A DNA stretch of 64,000 nucleotides from contig NZ_BMOI01000002.1 in NCBI RefSeq assembly GCF_014646995.1, positions 5,178-69,177 of the forward strand, given 5' to 3'. Origin of the DNA: Curtobacterium luteum. Its GTDB lineage: Bacteria > Actinomycetota > Actinomycetes > Actinomycetales > Microbacteriaceae. Positions 16,636 to 25,000 of this stretch are shown piece by piece. The notes beneath the pieces are model-generated. The model saw only the letters and a program-made list of their open reading frames with translations, did not search any database and was not told the origin of the DNA. The position numbers were made by a program, and so were the translations under genes. Position 1 is the stretch's first letter. Each line of letters begins with the position of its first letter.

Positions 16636-17610
16636 TCAGGCTGGCGGTCGACCTCCGACGAACCCGAGCGCCCGCGCCGCCACCCGACCCCCTTCACGAG
16701 CGGCCGAGCCGATGCGCACCGGGTCCGTCGCCCAGGCCCGGAGGAAGCCGGCCGCGAAGGCGTCGCCGGCCCCGAGGGTGTCGACCACGGTCGCGGGCGT
16801 CGCAGCGACGCGTTGCGGGCTGCGCCCGGGGCGACCGAGGACCGCACCCTCCGGCCCCACGGTGACGACCACGAGCGGGACGTGCTCGGTGAGACGGCGC
16901 ACGGCCACACGGAGGTCCGTCGTCTCGGTCAACGCCAGGGCCTCGTCGCGCCCGGGGAACAGCACGTCGACCCCGGTCAGAGCCTCGAGCAGGGCGGCCG
17001 GTCCGAGCGTGTGGACCACGGCGACGGAGGACGGGTCGAGCGACACGCGTGCTCCACCGGCCCGCGCGCAGGCGACGAGCTCCGCCACGCGCTCCGCTCC
17101 CCCGCCGGTCAGCAGTCCCGCGCCGGTCAGGTGCACGATGTCCGCGCGTGCGACGAGGTCCGGCGGCACGTCCGCGGCCGACAGCACCCCCGACGCCGCC
17201 GGGTCGGACATCGCCGTGCGTCCGAGCGCGTTCCGGACGGACACCTCGGTCCCCGTGCTCGCGCGTGCGTCGTAGCGGATGTGCGGTCGCACGCCGGCGT
17301 CCTCGAGTCCGCGCTCGTGCCGGTAGACGTCGTCCACGCCGGTCCGAGCCACGAGGTCGACCTCGGCCCCGAGCCATCCCAACCACGTGGCGGTGTTGCC
17401 GCCGGCGCCGAGGGCCCGGTGCCGGATGGTGGCCGCCGGGTCGTGCACGCCCATGGCGCTCGCGGTGGTGTGGACGAGGATCCCGTCGAGGACGTCGCCG
17501 ACCACGAGGAAGCGTTTCCCGACCCCGCGACGCCGTCCACGGTCCGCCGGGAGCGCCCGGGTGCTCGCGGGCGCTGAGGGCGGCACGACGTGCTCGTGGG
17601 ACGTGGACAT
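16636..17610 (-). CDS. PfkB family carbohydrate kinase
   Basis: A 324-residue ribokinase-type sugar or nucleoside kinase. Residues 30-120 hold FLVVGDVLDGILVH and the glycine-rich GAGGNTATWLGWLGAEVDLV; the catalytic anion hole DTLGAGDAFAAGF is near residue 277. The ATG start at 17608-17610 is preceded by TAGACT (17618-17623) at 7 bases and no Shine-Dalgarno, so it is probably leaderless. It is divergent from a TetR gene. The substrate is unknown. Confidence 0.87.
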   Translation of the reverse strand: MSTSHEHVVPPSAPASTRALPADRGRRRGVGKRFLVVGDVLDGILVHTTASAMGVHDPAATIRHRALGAGGNTATWLGWLGAEVDLVARTGVDDVYRHERGLEDAGVRPHIRYDARASTGTEVSVRNALGRTAMSDPAASGVLSAADVPPDLVARADIVHLTGAGLLTGGGAERVAELVACARAGGARVSLDPSSVAVVHTLGPAALLEALTGVDVLFPGRDEALALTETTDLRVAVRRLTEHVPLVVVTVGPEGAVLGRPGRSPQRVAATPATVVDTLGAGDAFAAGFLRAWATDPVRIGSAAREGGRVAARALGFVGGRPPA

Positions 17611-17617
17611 CGTCTCG

Positions 17618-17623
17618 AGTCTA
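17618..17623 (-). promoter_or_regulatory. -10 element of leaderless pfkB-type kinase promoter
   Basis: TAGACT on the minus strand, 7 bases before the ATG, with no Shine-Dalgarno sequence. Confidence 0.6.
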
Positions 17624-17677
17624 CGTGTACCCGAGCAATTCTCCGGTTTCCTCCGTGATCCCACAGGGAGGGACTGG

Positions 17678-17704
17678 CCGGATGTGCCGCACATCCGGTA
17701 ATAT
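17678..17704 (+). promoter_or_regulatory. TetR promoter with palindromic operator
   Basis: CCGGATGTG-CCG-CACATCCGG (17678-17698) is a perfect palindrome with 9-base arms immediately before TAATAT (17699-17704), a near-consensus -10. A repressor bound here would block the spacer of the TetR gene's own promoter and could also affect the divergent kinase. Confidence 0.75.
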
Positions 17705-17752
17705 TTCTTGTGGTCGCATCCGGCGGCCGTGCCACGCGCCCCGGAGGACCAC

Positions 17753-18328
17753 GTGCCCAGGAAGCCCGATCCCACGCTCAAGCCCGCGATCATCGAGAAG
17801 GTCACCGAGCACCTGCACGACACCAAGCTCGAAGCCGTCTCCGTGCGGAGCCTGGGCCGGGTGCTGGGGACGAGTGCGTACCCGATCGTCTACCACTTCG
17901 GCTCGCGGGAGTCCCTCATCGACGCGGTCGTCGACCACCTCGAGCGCGACGTCGACGTCCTCGTCCTCGACCCGGAAGCAGACGAGGACGCCCTCGGAGC
18001 GTGGTTGATCGCCGTGTTCGGCGGGCTCCACCACCGCGAGCGGCTCCTCGCGGCCCGGCTCGCCTTCGAGCTCGGCGCGGTCGAGACCCTCGACGGCCGT
18101 GACCGCGAGCGGCTCGTGCACCGCGGGCACCTCGCGGCCCTCACCGCGTGGTGCTCGGCACACGGCTACCCGGTGCCGGCGGCAGCCGAGGCCGCGGCGG
18201 ACGCCGTGCGGGCAGCACGCGGCGCACAGTGGGCGTTCCTGGTCGACCCGGACGAGACCGATGTCGACGCCGCGTTGCGCACCGTCGCCGACCGGCTCGT
18301 CACCGGCGCGCGCTGCGCCGTCGGATGA
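17753..18328 (+). CDS. TetR family transcriptional regulator
   Basis: A 191-residue repressor with the TetR HTH at residues 10-55 (KLEAVSVRSLGRVLGTSAYPIVYHFGSRESLIDAVV) and a helical ligand-binding domain. The GTG start is preceded by GGAGGA. An upstream TTG at 17708 is in frame but less likely. The palindrome over its promoter suggests autorepression. The divergent PfkB kinase is the nearest candidate target. Confidence 0.9.
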   Translation: MPRKPDPTLKPAIIEKVTEHLHDTKLEAVSVRSLGRVLGTSAYPIVYHFGSRESLIDAVVDHLERDVDVLVLDPEADEDALGAWLIAVFGGLHHRERLLAARLAFELGAVETLDGRDRERLVHRGHLAALTAWCSAHGYPVPAAAEAAADAVRAARGAQWAFLVDPDETDVDAALRTVADRLVTGARCAVG

Positions 18329-18335
18329 GCCCCAC

Positions 18336-18387
18336 ATGACGGACGGGAGGCCCGGTGCCAGCTGGCACCGGGCCTCCCGTCCGTCAT
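18336..18387. repeat. Dispersed palindrome, copy 4 (perfect, 52 bases)
   Basis: A perfect inverted repeat with 26-base arms containing GACGGGAGGCCCGGTGCCAG. It lies between the convergent ends of the TetR gene and sodA. The core (GGTGCCAGCTGGCACC) differs from the other copies while keeping full pairing. Confidence 0.92.
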
Positions 18388-18420
18388 CCGGGTCGCGTCA
18401 CGCGACCCGCTGCACGCGAC

Positions 18421-19035
18421 TCAGAGCGTGACGAAGCTCTGCGACTTGGCGTTCGCGAACCGGGCGGCGACGTTCTCCCAGTCGACGATGTTCCACACGG
18501 CCTTGACGTAGTCCGCCTTGACGTTGAGGTAGTCAAGGTAGAAGGCGTGCTCCCACATGTCGAGCAGGAAGATCGGCACGACGCCGAGCGGCACGTTGGC
18601 CTGCTGGTCGAAGAGCTGGAACGTGACGAGCTTCTGGCCGACCTGGTCCCAGGCGAGGACCGCCCAGCCGGAGCCCTGGATGCCGTTCGCGACGGCGGCG
18701 AACTGGCCCTGGAACTTCTCGAAGGAGCCGAAGAACTCGTCGATCGCGGCGGCGAGCTCGCCCTCCGGGACCTTCGTGTCCGGGCCGAGGTTGGTCCAGA
18801 AGATCGAGTGGTTGACGTGGCCGCCGAGGTGGAACGCGAGGTCCTTCTCGAGCTTGTTGATCGCACCGAAGTTGCCGGACTCGCGAGCTTCGCCGAGCTG
18901 CTCGAGCGCGGTGTTCGCCCCCGTGACGTAGGCCTGGTGGTGCTTGTCGTGGTGCAGCTGCATGATCTTGCCGCTGATGTGCGGCTCGAGCGCTGCATAG
19001 TCGTACGGCAGCTCCGGCAGGGTGTACTCAGCCAT
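18421..19035 (-). CDS. sodA: Superoxide dismutase (Mn/Fe)
   Basis: Cytosolic superoxide dismutase of 204 residues. Metal ligands are visible as LHHDKHH (first His), [10 protein letters not shown] (second) and [11 protein letters not shown] (Asp and third His). The sequence [10 protein letters not shown] with [10 protein letters not shown] is the usual Mn/Fe form; I cannot decide the metal. AAAGGACC gives a good ribosome site. It lies 45 bases after the flavin reductase stop with no convincing terminator between, so both probably share the SoxR-like promoter at 19646-19676. Confidence 0.95.
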   Translation of the reverse strand: MAEYTLPELPYDYAALEPHISGKIMQLHHDKHHQAYVTGANTALEQLGEARESGNFGAINKLEKDLAFHLGGHVNHSIFWTNLGPDTKVPEGELAAAIDEFFGSFEKFQGQFAAVANGIQGSGWAVLAWDQVGQKLVTFQLFDQQANVPLGVVPIFLLDMWEHAFYLDYLNVKADYVKAVWNIVDWENVAARFANAKSQSFVTL

Positions 19036-19080
19036 GTGAGGTCCTTTCGATCGGTGGTTGGCGGAACGGTGCTCCGCGGC

Positions 19081-19587
19081 TCACGAGAGCCGGGAACGGT
19101 CGGTGAGGGAGTGGAATTCCCGGTTGTGGTAGACGAGCGGCTCGCCGTGCCCGAGGCCGACGACGATGTCGAGGACCTCGGCGACCACGACGGTGGACGA
19201 GCCGATCGGGGTCGTCGAGAGGGGCCGGCAGCGGAGGGCGGTCGCGGCGCCCGGCAGGTAGCGGTCGCCCGAGGGCAGGGTGCCCCAGATCGGGTCGTCG
19301 GCGGCCGGGCTGCCGGTGCTCGCGAAGCGCTTGGCGAGTGCGACGCCGTGCGAGTCGACGAGGTGCACCACGAAGACCGGGGCGCCGAGGACGACCCCGG
19401 CCGAACCGGAGTTCGTCGACAGGGAGAACACCAGGACCGGCGGGTCGACGGCGACGCTGGCGACGCTCGACGCCGTGAGCCCGGTCGGGCCGTCGGGGCC
19501 CTCGGCGGTGATCACGGCGACGCCCGCGGGGTGGCCACGGAAGGCGGTCTTGTAGGCGTCGGTGAGGTCCGCGGGCGCGTCGGGCAT
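19081..19587 (-). CDS. Flavin reductase family protein
   Basis: A 168-residue FMN-binding split-barrel reductase, similar to the reductase partners of two-component monooxygenases. It shows FRGHPAGVAVITAEGPDGPTGLTASSVASVAVDPPVLVFSLS and FVVHLVDSHGVALAKRFAS, and ends with RLLS-like strands after GHGEPLVYHNREFHSL. The ATG at 19585-19587 leaves a leader of about 50 bases. It uses NAD(P)H to make reduced flavin. No monooxygenase is nearby, but sodA is directly downstream. Confidence 0.88.
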   Translation of the reverse strand: MPDAPADLTDAYKTAFRGHPAGVAVITAEGPDGPTGLTASSVASVAVDPPVLVFSLSTNSGSAGVVLGAPVFVVHLVDSHGVALAKRFASTGSPAADDPIWGTLPSGDRYLPGAATALRCRPLSTTPIGSSTVVVAEVLDIVVGLGHGEPLVYHNREFHSLTDRSRLS

Positions 19588-19645
19588 GGCAGTCGTGGTC
19601 GTTCCTGTCCCTGGGGGTCGACCGCGTTCCTCGCGGCCACGTCCC

Positions 19646-19676
19646 AACGTAGGACTTGAACCATGGTTGAGGTCAA
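19646..19676 (-). promoter_or_regulatory. SoxR/MerR-type promoter of flavin reductase-sodA
   Basis: On the minus strand -35 TTGACC (19671-19676) and -10 TACGTT (19646-19651) are 19 bases apart, the over-long spacing used by MerR-family activators. The spacer holds CCTCAACC-AT-GGTTCAAG, a dyad over AACCATGGTT. The E. coli soxS promoter has the same layout (TTTACC, 19 bases beginning TCAA, TATACT). The match to a SoxR box is partial in the right half. Confidence 0.6.
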
Positions 19677-19772
19677 CGATTCACAGGTTCCCGCGATCCC
19701 GGGCGTGCCGTGTGACGTCCCGTGACGCCCGGAGCGGGGCGCGCGGCAGGGCGCGGCTGGCCGGGACGCGCC

Positions 19773-19832
19773 GGGGCTGGGGCTGGGGCTGGGGCTGGGG
19801 CTGGGGCTGGGGCTGGGGCTGGGGCTCGGGCT
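19773..19832. repeat. GGGGCT hexanucleotide repeat
   Basis: Nine exact copies of GGGGCT (19773-19826) and one variant CGGGCT. The G-rich strand could form G-quadruplexes and the tract is prone to slippage. It lies next to the 122-bp palindrome array in non-coding DNA. Confidence 0.95.
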
Positions 19833-20092
19833 CGCACGGTGCGAGGTGCCAGGCGCGCGCAGCGGACGGTGCGAGGTTCCACACACGGTGCGAGGCGATC
19901 ACCCCCGCACGGTGCACGAAACCTCGCACCGCGCGTATCGGAGCGCGGACGGCTCGCACGGTGCGAGGTGCCAGGCGACCACGGTGCACGGTGCGAGGTT
20001 CCACGCACGGTGCGAGGCGATCACCCCCGCACGCTGCGCGAAACCTCGCACCGCGCGTATCGGGGCGCGGACGGCTCGCACGGTGCGAGGTC
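19831..20092. repeat. 122-bp tandem array of CTCGCACGGTGCGAG palindromes
   Basis: The 12-mer CACGGTGCGAGG or close variants occurs at 19835, 19865, 19884, 19957, 19987, 20006 and 20079, and inverted at 19922 and 20044. Positions repeat every 122 bases (19835/19957/20079; 19865/19987; 19884/20006; 19922/20044), showing tandem duplication. Where the flank is complete the motif is a perfect palindrome, CTCGCAC-G-GTGCGAG. No coding frame is credible. It lies past the 3' end of the MFS gene. Confidence 0.9.
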
Positions 20093-20115
20093 CCCGACAC
20101 CACCACCCCGGGTCC

Positions 20116-21639
20116 CTACCGGCGGCGGAGCATCACCACGGCGCCGAACGCCGCCACGACCATGAGCACGGCCGCCACGGACCCGGTGATCGTCACGCCG
20201 GAGTCGAACGCCGCCCGCGCCGACGCCAGCAGCGCCTGCCCCGCCGACCCACCGAGGTCCGCGGCTGCCGACACCGCACCGCCGAGGGTCTCCTGCGCCG
20301 CCGTGTGCGCGGTCGAGGACAACCCGGCCGGCACGACCACGTGCGCCCGGTACGCCGTCGCGAGGATCGTCCCGAGCACAGCGGTGCCGAGCACGGCGCC
20401 GATCTCGTACGCCGTCTCCGACAATGCGGACGCTGCACCGGCCTTGTCCGCCGGGGCGGTCGAGATGATGAGGTCGTTCGTGACGGTCTCGGACGCTCCG
20501 ATCCCGATGCCGAGCAGCACGAACGCGAACCCGAGCGCGACGACCGTGGCGTGGTGGCCGAGCACGGCGACCATCGTGTAGGCCGCCGCCGAGAACAGCA
20601 GCGCGACCGCGACGACCCACCGCGGCGCGACCCGGGCGACGACCGGCACGACGACGAGACCCGCGACGATCGTCAGCACCGAGCCGGGGACGAGCACGAC
20701 GCCGGAGGTGAACGGGTCGAGCCCGGCCACGAGCTGCAGGTGCTGCGCGATGAAGAACAGGAACCCGGTGAGCGAGAACATCGCCGCGAGGTTCATGAGC
20801 ACGCTGCCGGTGAAGGCCGTGCTCCGGAACAGCGTGAGGTCGAGCATCGGCGTCCGGGAGCGCAGCTGTCGGCGGACGAACGCGACACCGCAGACCACGC
20901 CGACCGCGAGCATCGCGATCGCGAGTCCGAGCTCCTCCGGGTGCACGACCGACTTGATCGCCCAGGCCGTGGGCCCGAGCGCACCGAGGGACAGCAGCAT
21001 GCTCGGCACGTCGACCGGACCCGGCGCCGGGTCGCGCGACTCCGGCACGAAGAACGGGACGCCGACGAGCATGAGCACGAGGATCGGCACCGCGACCAGG
21101 AACACGCTCCCCCAGTGGAAGTGCGCGAGGAGCACTCCGCCGACGAGCGGACCGAGGGCGTTCCCGGCCGCGAACATGGTCGACCAGACGGCGAGCGCCA
21201 TCCGCCGCTCTCCTGCGTCGGTGAAGACGTTGCGGATGATGGAGAGGGTCGCGGGCATGAGCATCGCGCCGAAGACGCCCATGGCGATCCGGGCCGCGAC
21301 GAGCATCCAGGCGTCGGTGGCGAAGGCGGCGGCGACGGAGAGCAGCGCGAAGCCGGTCGCGCCGACCACGAGGATCCGCCGTCGCCCGATGCGGTCGCCG
21401 ATGCTCCCCATCACGACGAGCAGGCCGGCGAGGACGAGCGGGTAGGCGTCGACGATCCACAGCTGGGTGGTGGCGTCGGGGTCGAGCGCGCGGCTGATCG
21501 ACGGCAGCGCGAAGCTCAACACGGTGTTGTCGACGGAGATGAGCAGCACCGGCAGCATCAGCACGGCGAGGGCCGCGAACCGTCGGGCGCGGCTGCCGGT
21601 GACGGCGGTGGCGACGGGGCTGGTGAGCAGAGCGGACAC
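20116..21639 (-). CDS. MFS drug efflux transporter, DHA2 (14-helix) type
   Basis: A 507-residue inner-membrane proton antiporter, probably a multidrug exporter. Motif A is GSIGDRIGRRR after helix 2, and GNALGPLVGGVL lies in the helix 5 motif C region. An extra pair of central helices gives the 14-helix topology. The GTG start at 21637-21639 follows AGGAG at about 8 bases. It has a leader of roughly 100 bases and two palindromes over the promoter. Its cognate repressor is not adjacent. Confidence 0.9.
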   Translation of the reverse strand: MSALLTSPVATAVTGSRARRFAALAVLMLPVLLISVDNTVLSFALPSISRALDPDATTQLWIVDAYPLVLAGLLVVMGSIGDRIGRRRILVVGATGFALLSVAAAFATDAWMLVAARIAMGVFGAMLMPATLSIIRNVFTDAGERRMALAVWSTMFAAGNALGPLVGGVLLAHFHWGSVFLVAVPILVLMLVGVPFFVPESRDPAPGPVDVPSMLLSLGALGPTAWAIKSVVHPEELGLAIAMLAVGVVCGVAFVRRQLRSRTPMLDLTLFRSTAFTGSVLMNLAAMFSLTGFLFFIAQHLQLVAGLDPFTSGVVLVPGSVLTIVAGLVVVPVVARVAPRWVVAVALLFSAAAYTMVAVLGHHATVVALGFAFVLLGIGIGASETVTNDLIISTAPADKAGAASALSETAYEIGAVLGTAVLGTILATAYRAHVVVPAGLSSTAHTAAQETLGGAVSAAADLGGSAGQALLASARAAFDSGVTITGSVAAVLMVVAAFGAVVMLRRR

Positions 21640-21745
21640 GGGTGACTCCTGGAGGACTTCGAGCCGGACCAGGTCGACGGCACTTCGGTGGGGGTGGTCC
21701 GGGACGGGGCGCGGAGATGGACACGCGACCCGTCAGAACTCCGTT

Positions 21746-21786
21746 AGTGTACCGTCTGGACGGTGTTGGTTGCAAATGCAACCAAC
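21746..21786 (-). promoter_or_regulatory. MFS promoter with two different palindromic operators
   Basis: On the minus strand a -35 TTGCAA and -10 TACACT (21746-21751) are about 18 bases apart. GTTGGTTGCA-AA-TGCAACCAAC (21765-21786, perfect 10-base arms) covers the -35. ACCGTC-TG-GACGGT (21751-21764) fills the spacer. The two dyads are unrelated in sequence, suggesting two regulators. Confidence 0.65.
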
Positions 21787-21790
21787 AGGC

Positions 21791-21832
21791 GGCCGGGAGG
21801 CGCGGTGCGGGCCCGCCACGGGCCTCCAGGCC
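21791..21832. repeat. Dispersed palindrome, copy 5 (imperfect)
   Basis: GGCCGGGAGG and GGCCTCCAGGCC flank a drifted core (CGCGGTGCGG against CCGCCACGGG). It lies between the LacI stop and the MFS operators and could terminate the LacI transcript. Confidence 0.8.
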
Positions 21833-21872
21833 GACGGGTCGGAGCCGTGCCGCGCGGCCCGGCGCGAGCCGA

Positions 21873-22931
21873 CTACGCGCTCTCGCGCACCAGGAGCCGG
21901 TGCCGGACCGTGCGCTGCACGGTCGCACCGCTCCGCGGCAGCTCCCCGGCCAGCATCCCGAGCGCGAGGTCGAGCGCCTCGCGCGCGACGGCGTCCAGGT
22001 CGACCGCGAGCGTCGTCAGGGTCGGCGACACGAGCGCGCCGAGCGGCAGGCCGTCCACACCCACCGCCCGGAGGTCGCCGGGCACGTCCACCCCGGCACG
22101 TCGGCATGCCTGGAGCACCCCCAGCGCCATGACGTCGTTGAAGGCCAGGATCGCGTCGAGGCGGCGCCGACGCGCCAGGACCCGTGCGGTCTCCTCCGCG
22201 CCGCACTCGGCGGTGCCGTGCGGGCCGTGCACGAGCTCGGGGAGGTAGCCGCGTCGGTGCAGGGCGTCGAGCATCAGCACGCCGCGGGCGCTCGGCTGCC
22301 CCGGCTGCGAGTTGTCGAGCACGACGGGGTGCCGGACGCCGGTCGCGACGAGGTGGTCCGCGAGCGCCTCGATCGACTCGGCGGGGTCGATCCACACGGC
22401 GGCCGTCGGCGGGTCGACGGACGGGTCGAGTTCCACCATCGGCACGGACCCGAGGAGCTCGGTCCACCGTTCGCGGCGGTTGCCGAGGTAGCCGATGACC
22501 ACGTCCGTCTGGCTCCCGAGCGCCTGCACGATGCGATCAGCGTCGCCCGCCAGGGTCGTGTCCGCGAGCATGACGTTCCAGCCCTGCTCGGCGGCCAGGC
22601 GGTAGACGGCCGACGCGAGCTGCGGCGAGTACGGGTTCCGGAGATCGTTGACGACCAGGCCGAGCTGGTGGTCACCGCCCGTGACGAGTCCGCGGCCGAA
22701 CCGGGACGGTCGGTACGCGAGCCGCTCGGCGGCGGCGAGCACCCGCTCCTTCGTGGCCGCGCTGATCCCGGACATGCCGTTCATCGCACGCGTGACCGTC
22801 TGGCGGGACACCCCGGCCGCGGCGGCGACGTCGATGATCGTCGCGCGGGACGGCGCCGCGGGCACCGGTGGCGTCGCGGGCATCTCGCCCGCGGCGCGGG
22901 ACGGATCGGTCAGTCGCGGAGGTCCAGCCAT
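21873..22931 (-). CDS. LacI family transcriptional regulator
   Basis: A 352-residue repressor. After a 28-residue variable start, the LacI HTH reads ATIIDVAAAAGVSRQTVTRAMNG (about 30-52) with hinge helix, then a periplasmic-binding-protein-like sugar sensor (GLVVNDLRNPYSPQL to the end). The chosen ATG overlaps the upstream oxidoreductase gene by 22 bases; an internal Met at residue 17 is the alternative start. Matching dyads of the CGTGAR-TTCACG type lie before both divergent units of this locus, so it probably represses the sugar importer and its own operon. Confidence 0.9.
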   Translation of the reverse strand: MAGPPRLTDPSRAAGEMPATPPVPAAPSRATIIDVAAAAGVSRQTVTRAMNGMSGISAATKERVLAAAERLAYRPSRFGRGLVTGGDHQLGLVVNDLRNPYSPQLASAVYRLAAEQGWNVMLADTTLAGDADRIVQALGSQTDVVIGYLGNRRERWTELLGSVPMVELDPSVDPPTAAVWIDPAESIEALADHLVATGVRHPVVLDNSQPGQPSARGVLMLDALHRRGYLPELVHGPHGTAECGAEETARVLARRRRLDAILAFNDVMALGVLQACRRAGVDVPGDLRAVGVDGLPLGALVSPTLTTLAVDLDAVAREALDLALGMLAGELPRSGATVQRTVRHRLLVRESA

Positions 22932-24985
22932 GCCACCTGTTCGGGAGTGAGGTCGACGGAGAGGCCCTGCATGGAGGAGCGGGCTTCCGCGATCGTACGC
23001 GGTCCGAAGAGCGGGAAGGTCGGGAAGGGCTGGTTCAGCACGTAGGCGAGGGCGATGGCCGTCGCCGGCACACCGAACTGCTCGCCGAGCTCCCGAGCCC
23101 GCCGCAGCCGCTCGAAGTTGTCGTCCGAGTAGTAGCAGCGCACGAGCTCGGCGTCACTGGTGTCCTCGGGCGTCGCACGGCCGGTGAAGAACCCGCGGGC
23201 CTGCGAGGACCACGGCAGCAGCGGGACCTGACGCTCCTCGAGCCAGCGCTTCGACGCCGGGTCGGTCGCGTGCCGGCAGCCAGCCCACGGCACGTCGTAC
23301 GCCTCGGCGAGGCCGAAGTGGTTGCTCAGCACCTCGAAGCCGTGCTTGCCGTTCGCCGCCGCGTAGGCGTTCGCCTCGTCGAAGCGTTCGAGGCTCCAGT
23401 TCGAGCCGCCGAACACCCGGATGCGCCCCGCGCGGCGGTGTTCGTCGAGCACGTCGACGAACTCCCCCACGGGGACGTCCTCGTTGTCGCGGTGCATCAT
23501 GTAGATGTCCGCGTAGTCGGTGCCCTGGCGCTCCAGGCTCTCGAGCAGCTGCGCGGTGAGCGACTCCGGGTCGCAGAACGGCGTGTGCGCGCCCTTCGTG
23601 ATGACGACGACGTCCTCGCGGATCCCGCGGTTCTGGATCCACTTGCCGAGGCGCCCCTCCATCGTGCCGCCGCCGTAGATGTAGCCGGTGTCGAAGACGT
23701 TGCCGCCGCGGCTGACGAAGTGGTCGAAGATGGCGCTGGCGTGGGCGAGGTCCAGCTGGTTGTCGACGCCCATCACGAGGCGTGACAGCCGCTTGCCGAC
23801 CCCCGCGATCTCGCCGTACCGCATCGGGTTGTCCGCGTGGTCCGGGGCGGCGGCCGCGACGACGAGCGGGGCGCCGCTCACCGTCGGGATGTCGGCGTCC
23901 TCGGCCTCGAAGGGGTAGCGGAGGCCGATCGCTGCCCGCCACCGGTCGAGGGTCCGTGCGGTCGCGAGGGATTCGTCGATCGTCATCTCGGGGGCGTCCG
24001 TGCGCCCCTCGCGGAGGGCGGCGGTCGTGGCGTCGGCCTCGAGCGCGTACGGCTTCGCGCCGGCGAACGACAGCGTCCGGGGCTCCTCGTCGACCGTGCT
24101 GACCTCGATCGTCGGGTCGTCGCCGAGGGTCCACGGGTCGCGGAGCACGATGCGGCCACGCGTGCCGTACACGGTGACGGCGTTCTCGTCCTGCACGCGG
24201 ACGCCGGTGCGGACCACGGCCGTGATGCCGGACGGGTAGGTGAGGTGCGCGGTAGTCCACTCGTCGACGCCGGTCGGGCCGAGGGTCCCCGTCGCGGTGA
24301 GCTCGGTCGGCTCGGCGACGGCGACACCGGTCGCCGCCTGGACGACCGCCGCGGTCATCGTGACCGGGTACCCGCCGACGTCGAGGATGCCGCCGCCGGC
24401 GGTGGCGACGTCGAAGAGCCGGCCGGTCCGTGAGCCGGCGCGGAACGCGAAGGACGCGTCGACGTGCGTCACGGCGCCGATCGCGCCGTCGCGGACGAGA
24501 TCACGGAGCGCAGCGGTCTGCGGGTGGAAGCGGTACATGTACGCCTCGACGAGCGGGAGTCCCGCCTGGCGTGCGGCATCGGCGAGCGCCATCGTGGTGC
24601 CGTGGTTCGGGGCGAGCGGCTTCTCGCAGAGGACCGCCTTCCCGGCTGCGAGGGCACGGAGCACGAGGTGCGCGTGCCCGGTGTGCACCGTCGAGACGTA
24701 CACCGCGTCGACGCGCGGGTCGGCGAGGACCTCGTCGTACGACGCCGCCGTGACGTCGTCGAAGCCGTGCTCGGACGCCTCGTCCGCGAAGGCCTGCGCG
24801 CGGGCGGGGTCGCTGCTGCCGGCGGCGACCAGCACGCCGCCGACCGCCGGGTCGACCGTGCCCGTGGCGCCGTTCCCGCTCGCCGGCAACTGGGACAGGA
24901 ACCGGCGGGCGATGCCGCCGGGTCCGAGGACGGCCCACCCGTCGTGCGTGCGGGTGGTGGCGGGGGTCGCGGTCTGCGCTGACAT
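22910..24985 (-). CDS. Gfo/Idh/MocA oxidoreductase fused to aldo/keto reductase
   Basis: A 691-residue two-enzyme fusion. Residues 1-370 are a Gfo/Idh/MocA dehydrogenase (LGPGGIARRFLSQL for NAD(P), then AVLCEKPLAPNH). Residues about 390-691 are an aldo/keto reductase with its full tetrad: Asp and Tyr in NVFDTGYIYGGG, Lys in VVITKGAH and His in IYMMHRDNE. Both halves act on sugars or polyols, so it could carry out sequential oxidation and reduction. It is co-transcribed with the LacI gene and divergent from the sugar ABC importer. Confidence 0.93.
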   Translation of the reverse strand: MSAQTATPATTRTHDGWAVLGPGGIARRFLSQLPASGNGATGTVDPAVGGVLVAAGSSDPARAQAFADEASEHGFDDVTAASYDEVLADPRVDAVYVSTVHTGHAHLVLRALAAGKAVLCEKPLAPNHGTTMALADAARQAGLPLVEAYMYRFHPQTAALRDLVRDGAIGAVTHVDASFAFRAGSRTGRLFDVATAGGGILDVGGYPVTMTAAVVQAATGVAVAEPTELTATGTLGPTGVDEWTTAHLTYPSGITAVVRTGVRVQDENAVTVYGTRGRIVLRDPWTLGDDPTIEVSTVDEEPRTLSFAGAKPYALEADATTAALREGRTDAPEMTIDESLATARTLDRWRAAIGLRYPFEAEDADIPTVSGAPLVVAAAAPDHADNPMRYGEIAGVGKRLSRLVMGVDNQLDLAHASAIFDHFVSRGGNVFDTGYIYGGGTMEGRLGKWIQNRGIREDVVVITKGAHTPFCDPESLTAQLLESLERQGTDYADIYMMHRDNEDVPVGEFVDVLDEHRRAGRIRVFGGSNWSLERFDEANAYAAANGKHGFEVLSNHFGLAEAYDVPWAGCRHATDPASKRWLEERQVPLLPWSSQARGFFTGRATPEDTSDAELVRCYYSDDNFERLRRARELGEQFGVPATAIALAYVLNQPFPTFPLFGPRTIAEARSSMQGLSVDLTPEQVAWLDLRD

Positions 24986-25000
24986 GCGGATCCTGTTCGT

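Noticed and set aside
19831-20092. CRISPR array
   Set aside because: Repeats are back-to-back with period 122 and no unique spacers of constant length; no cas gene is in the window.
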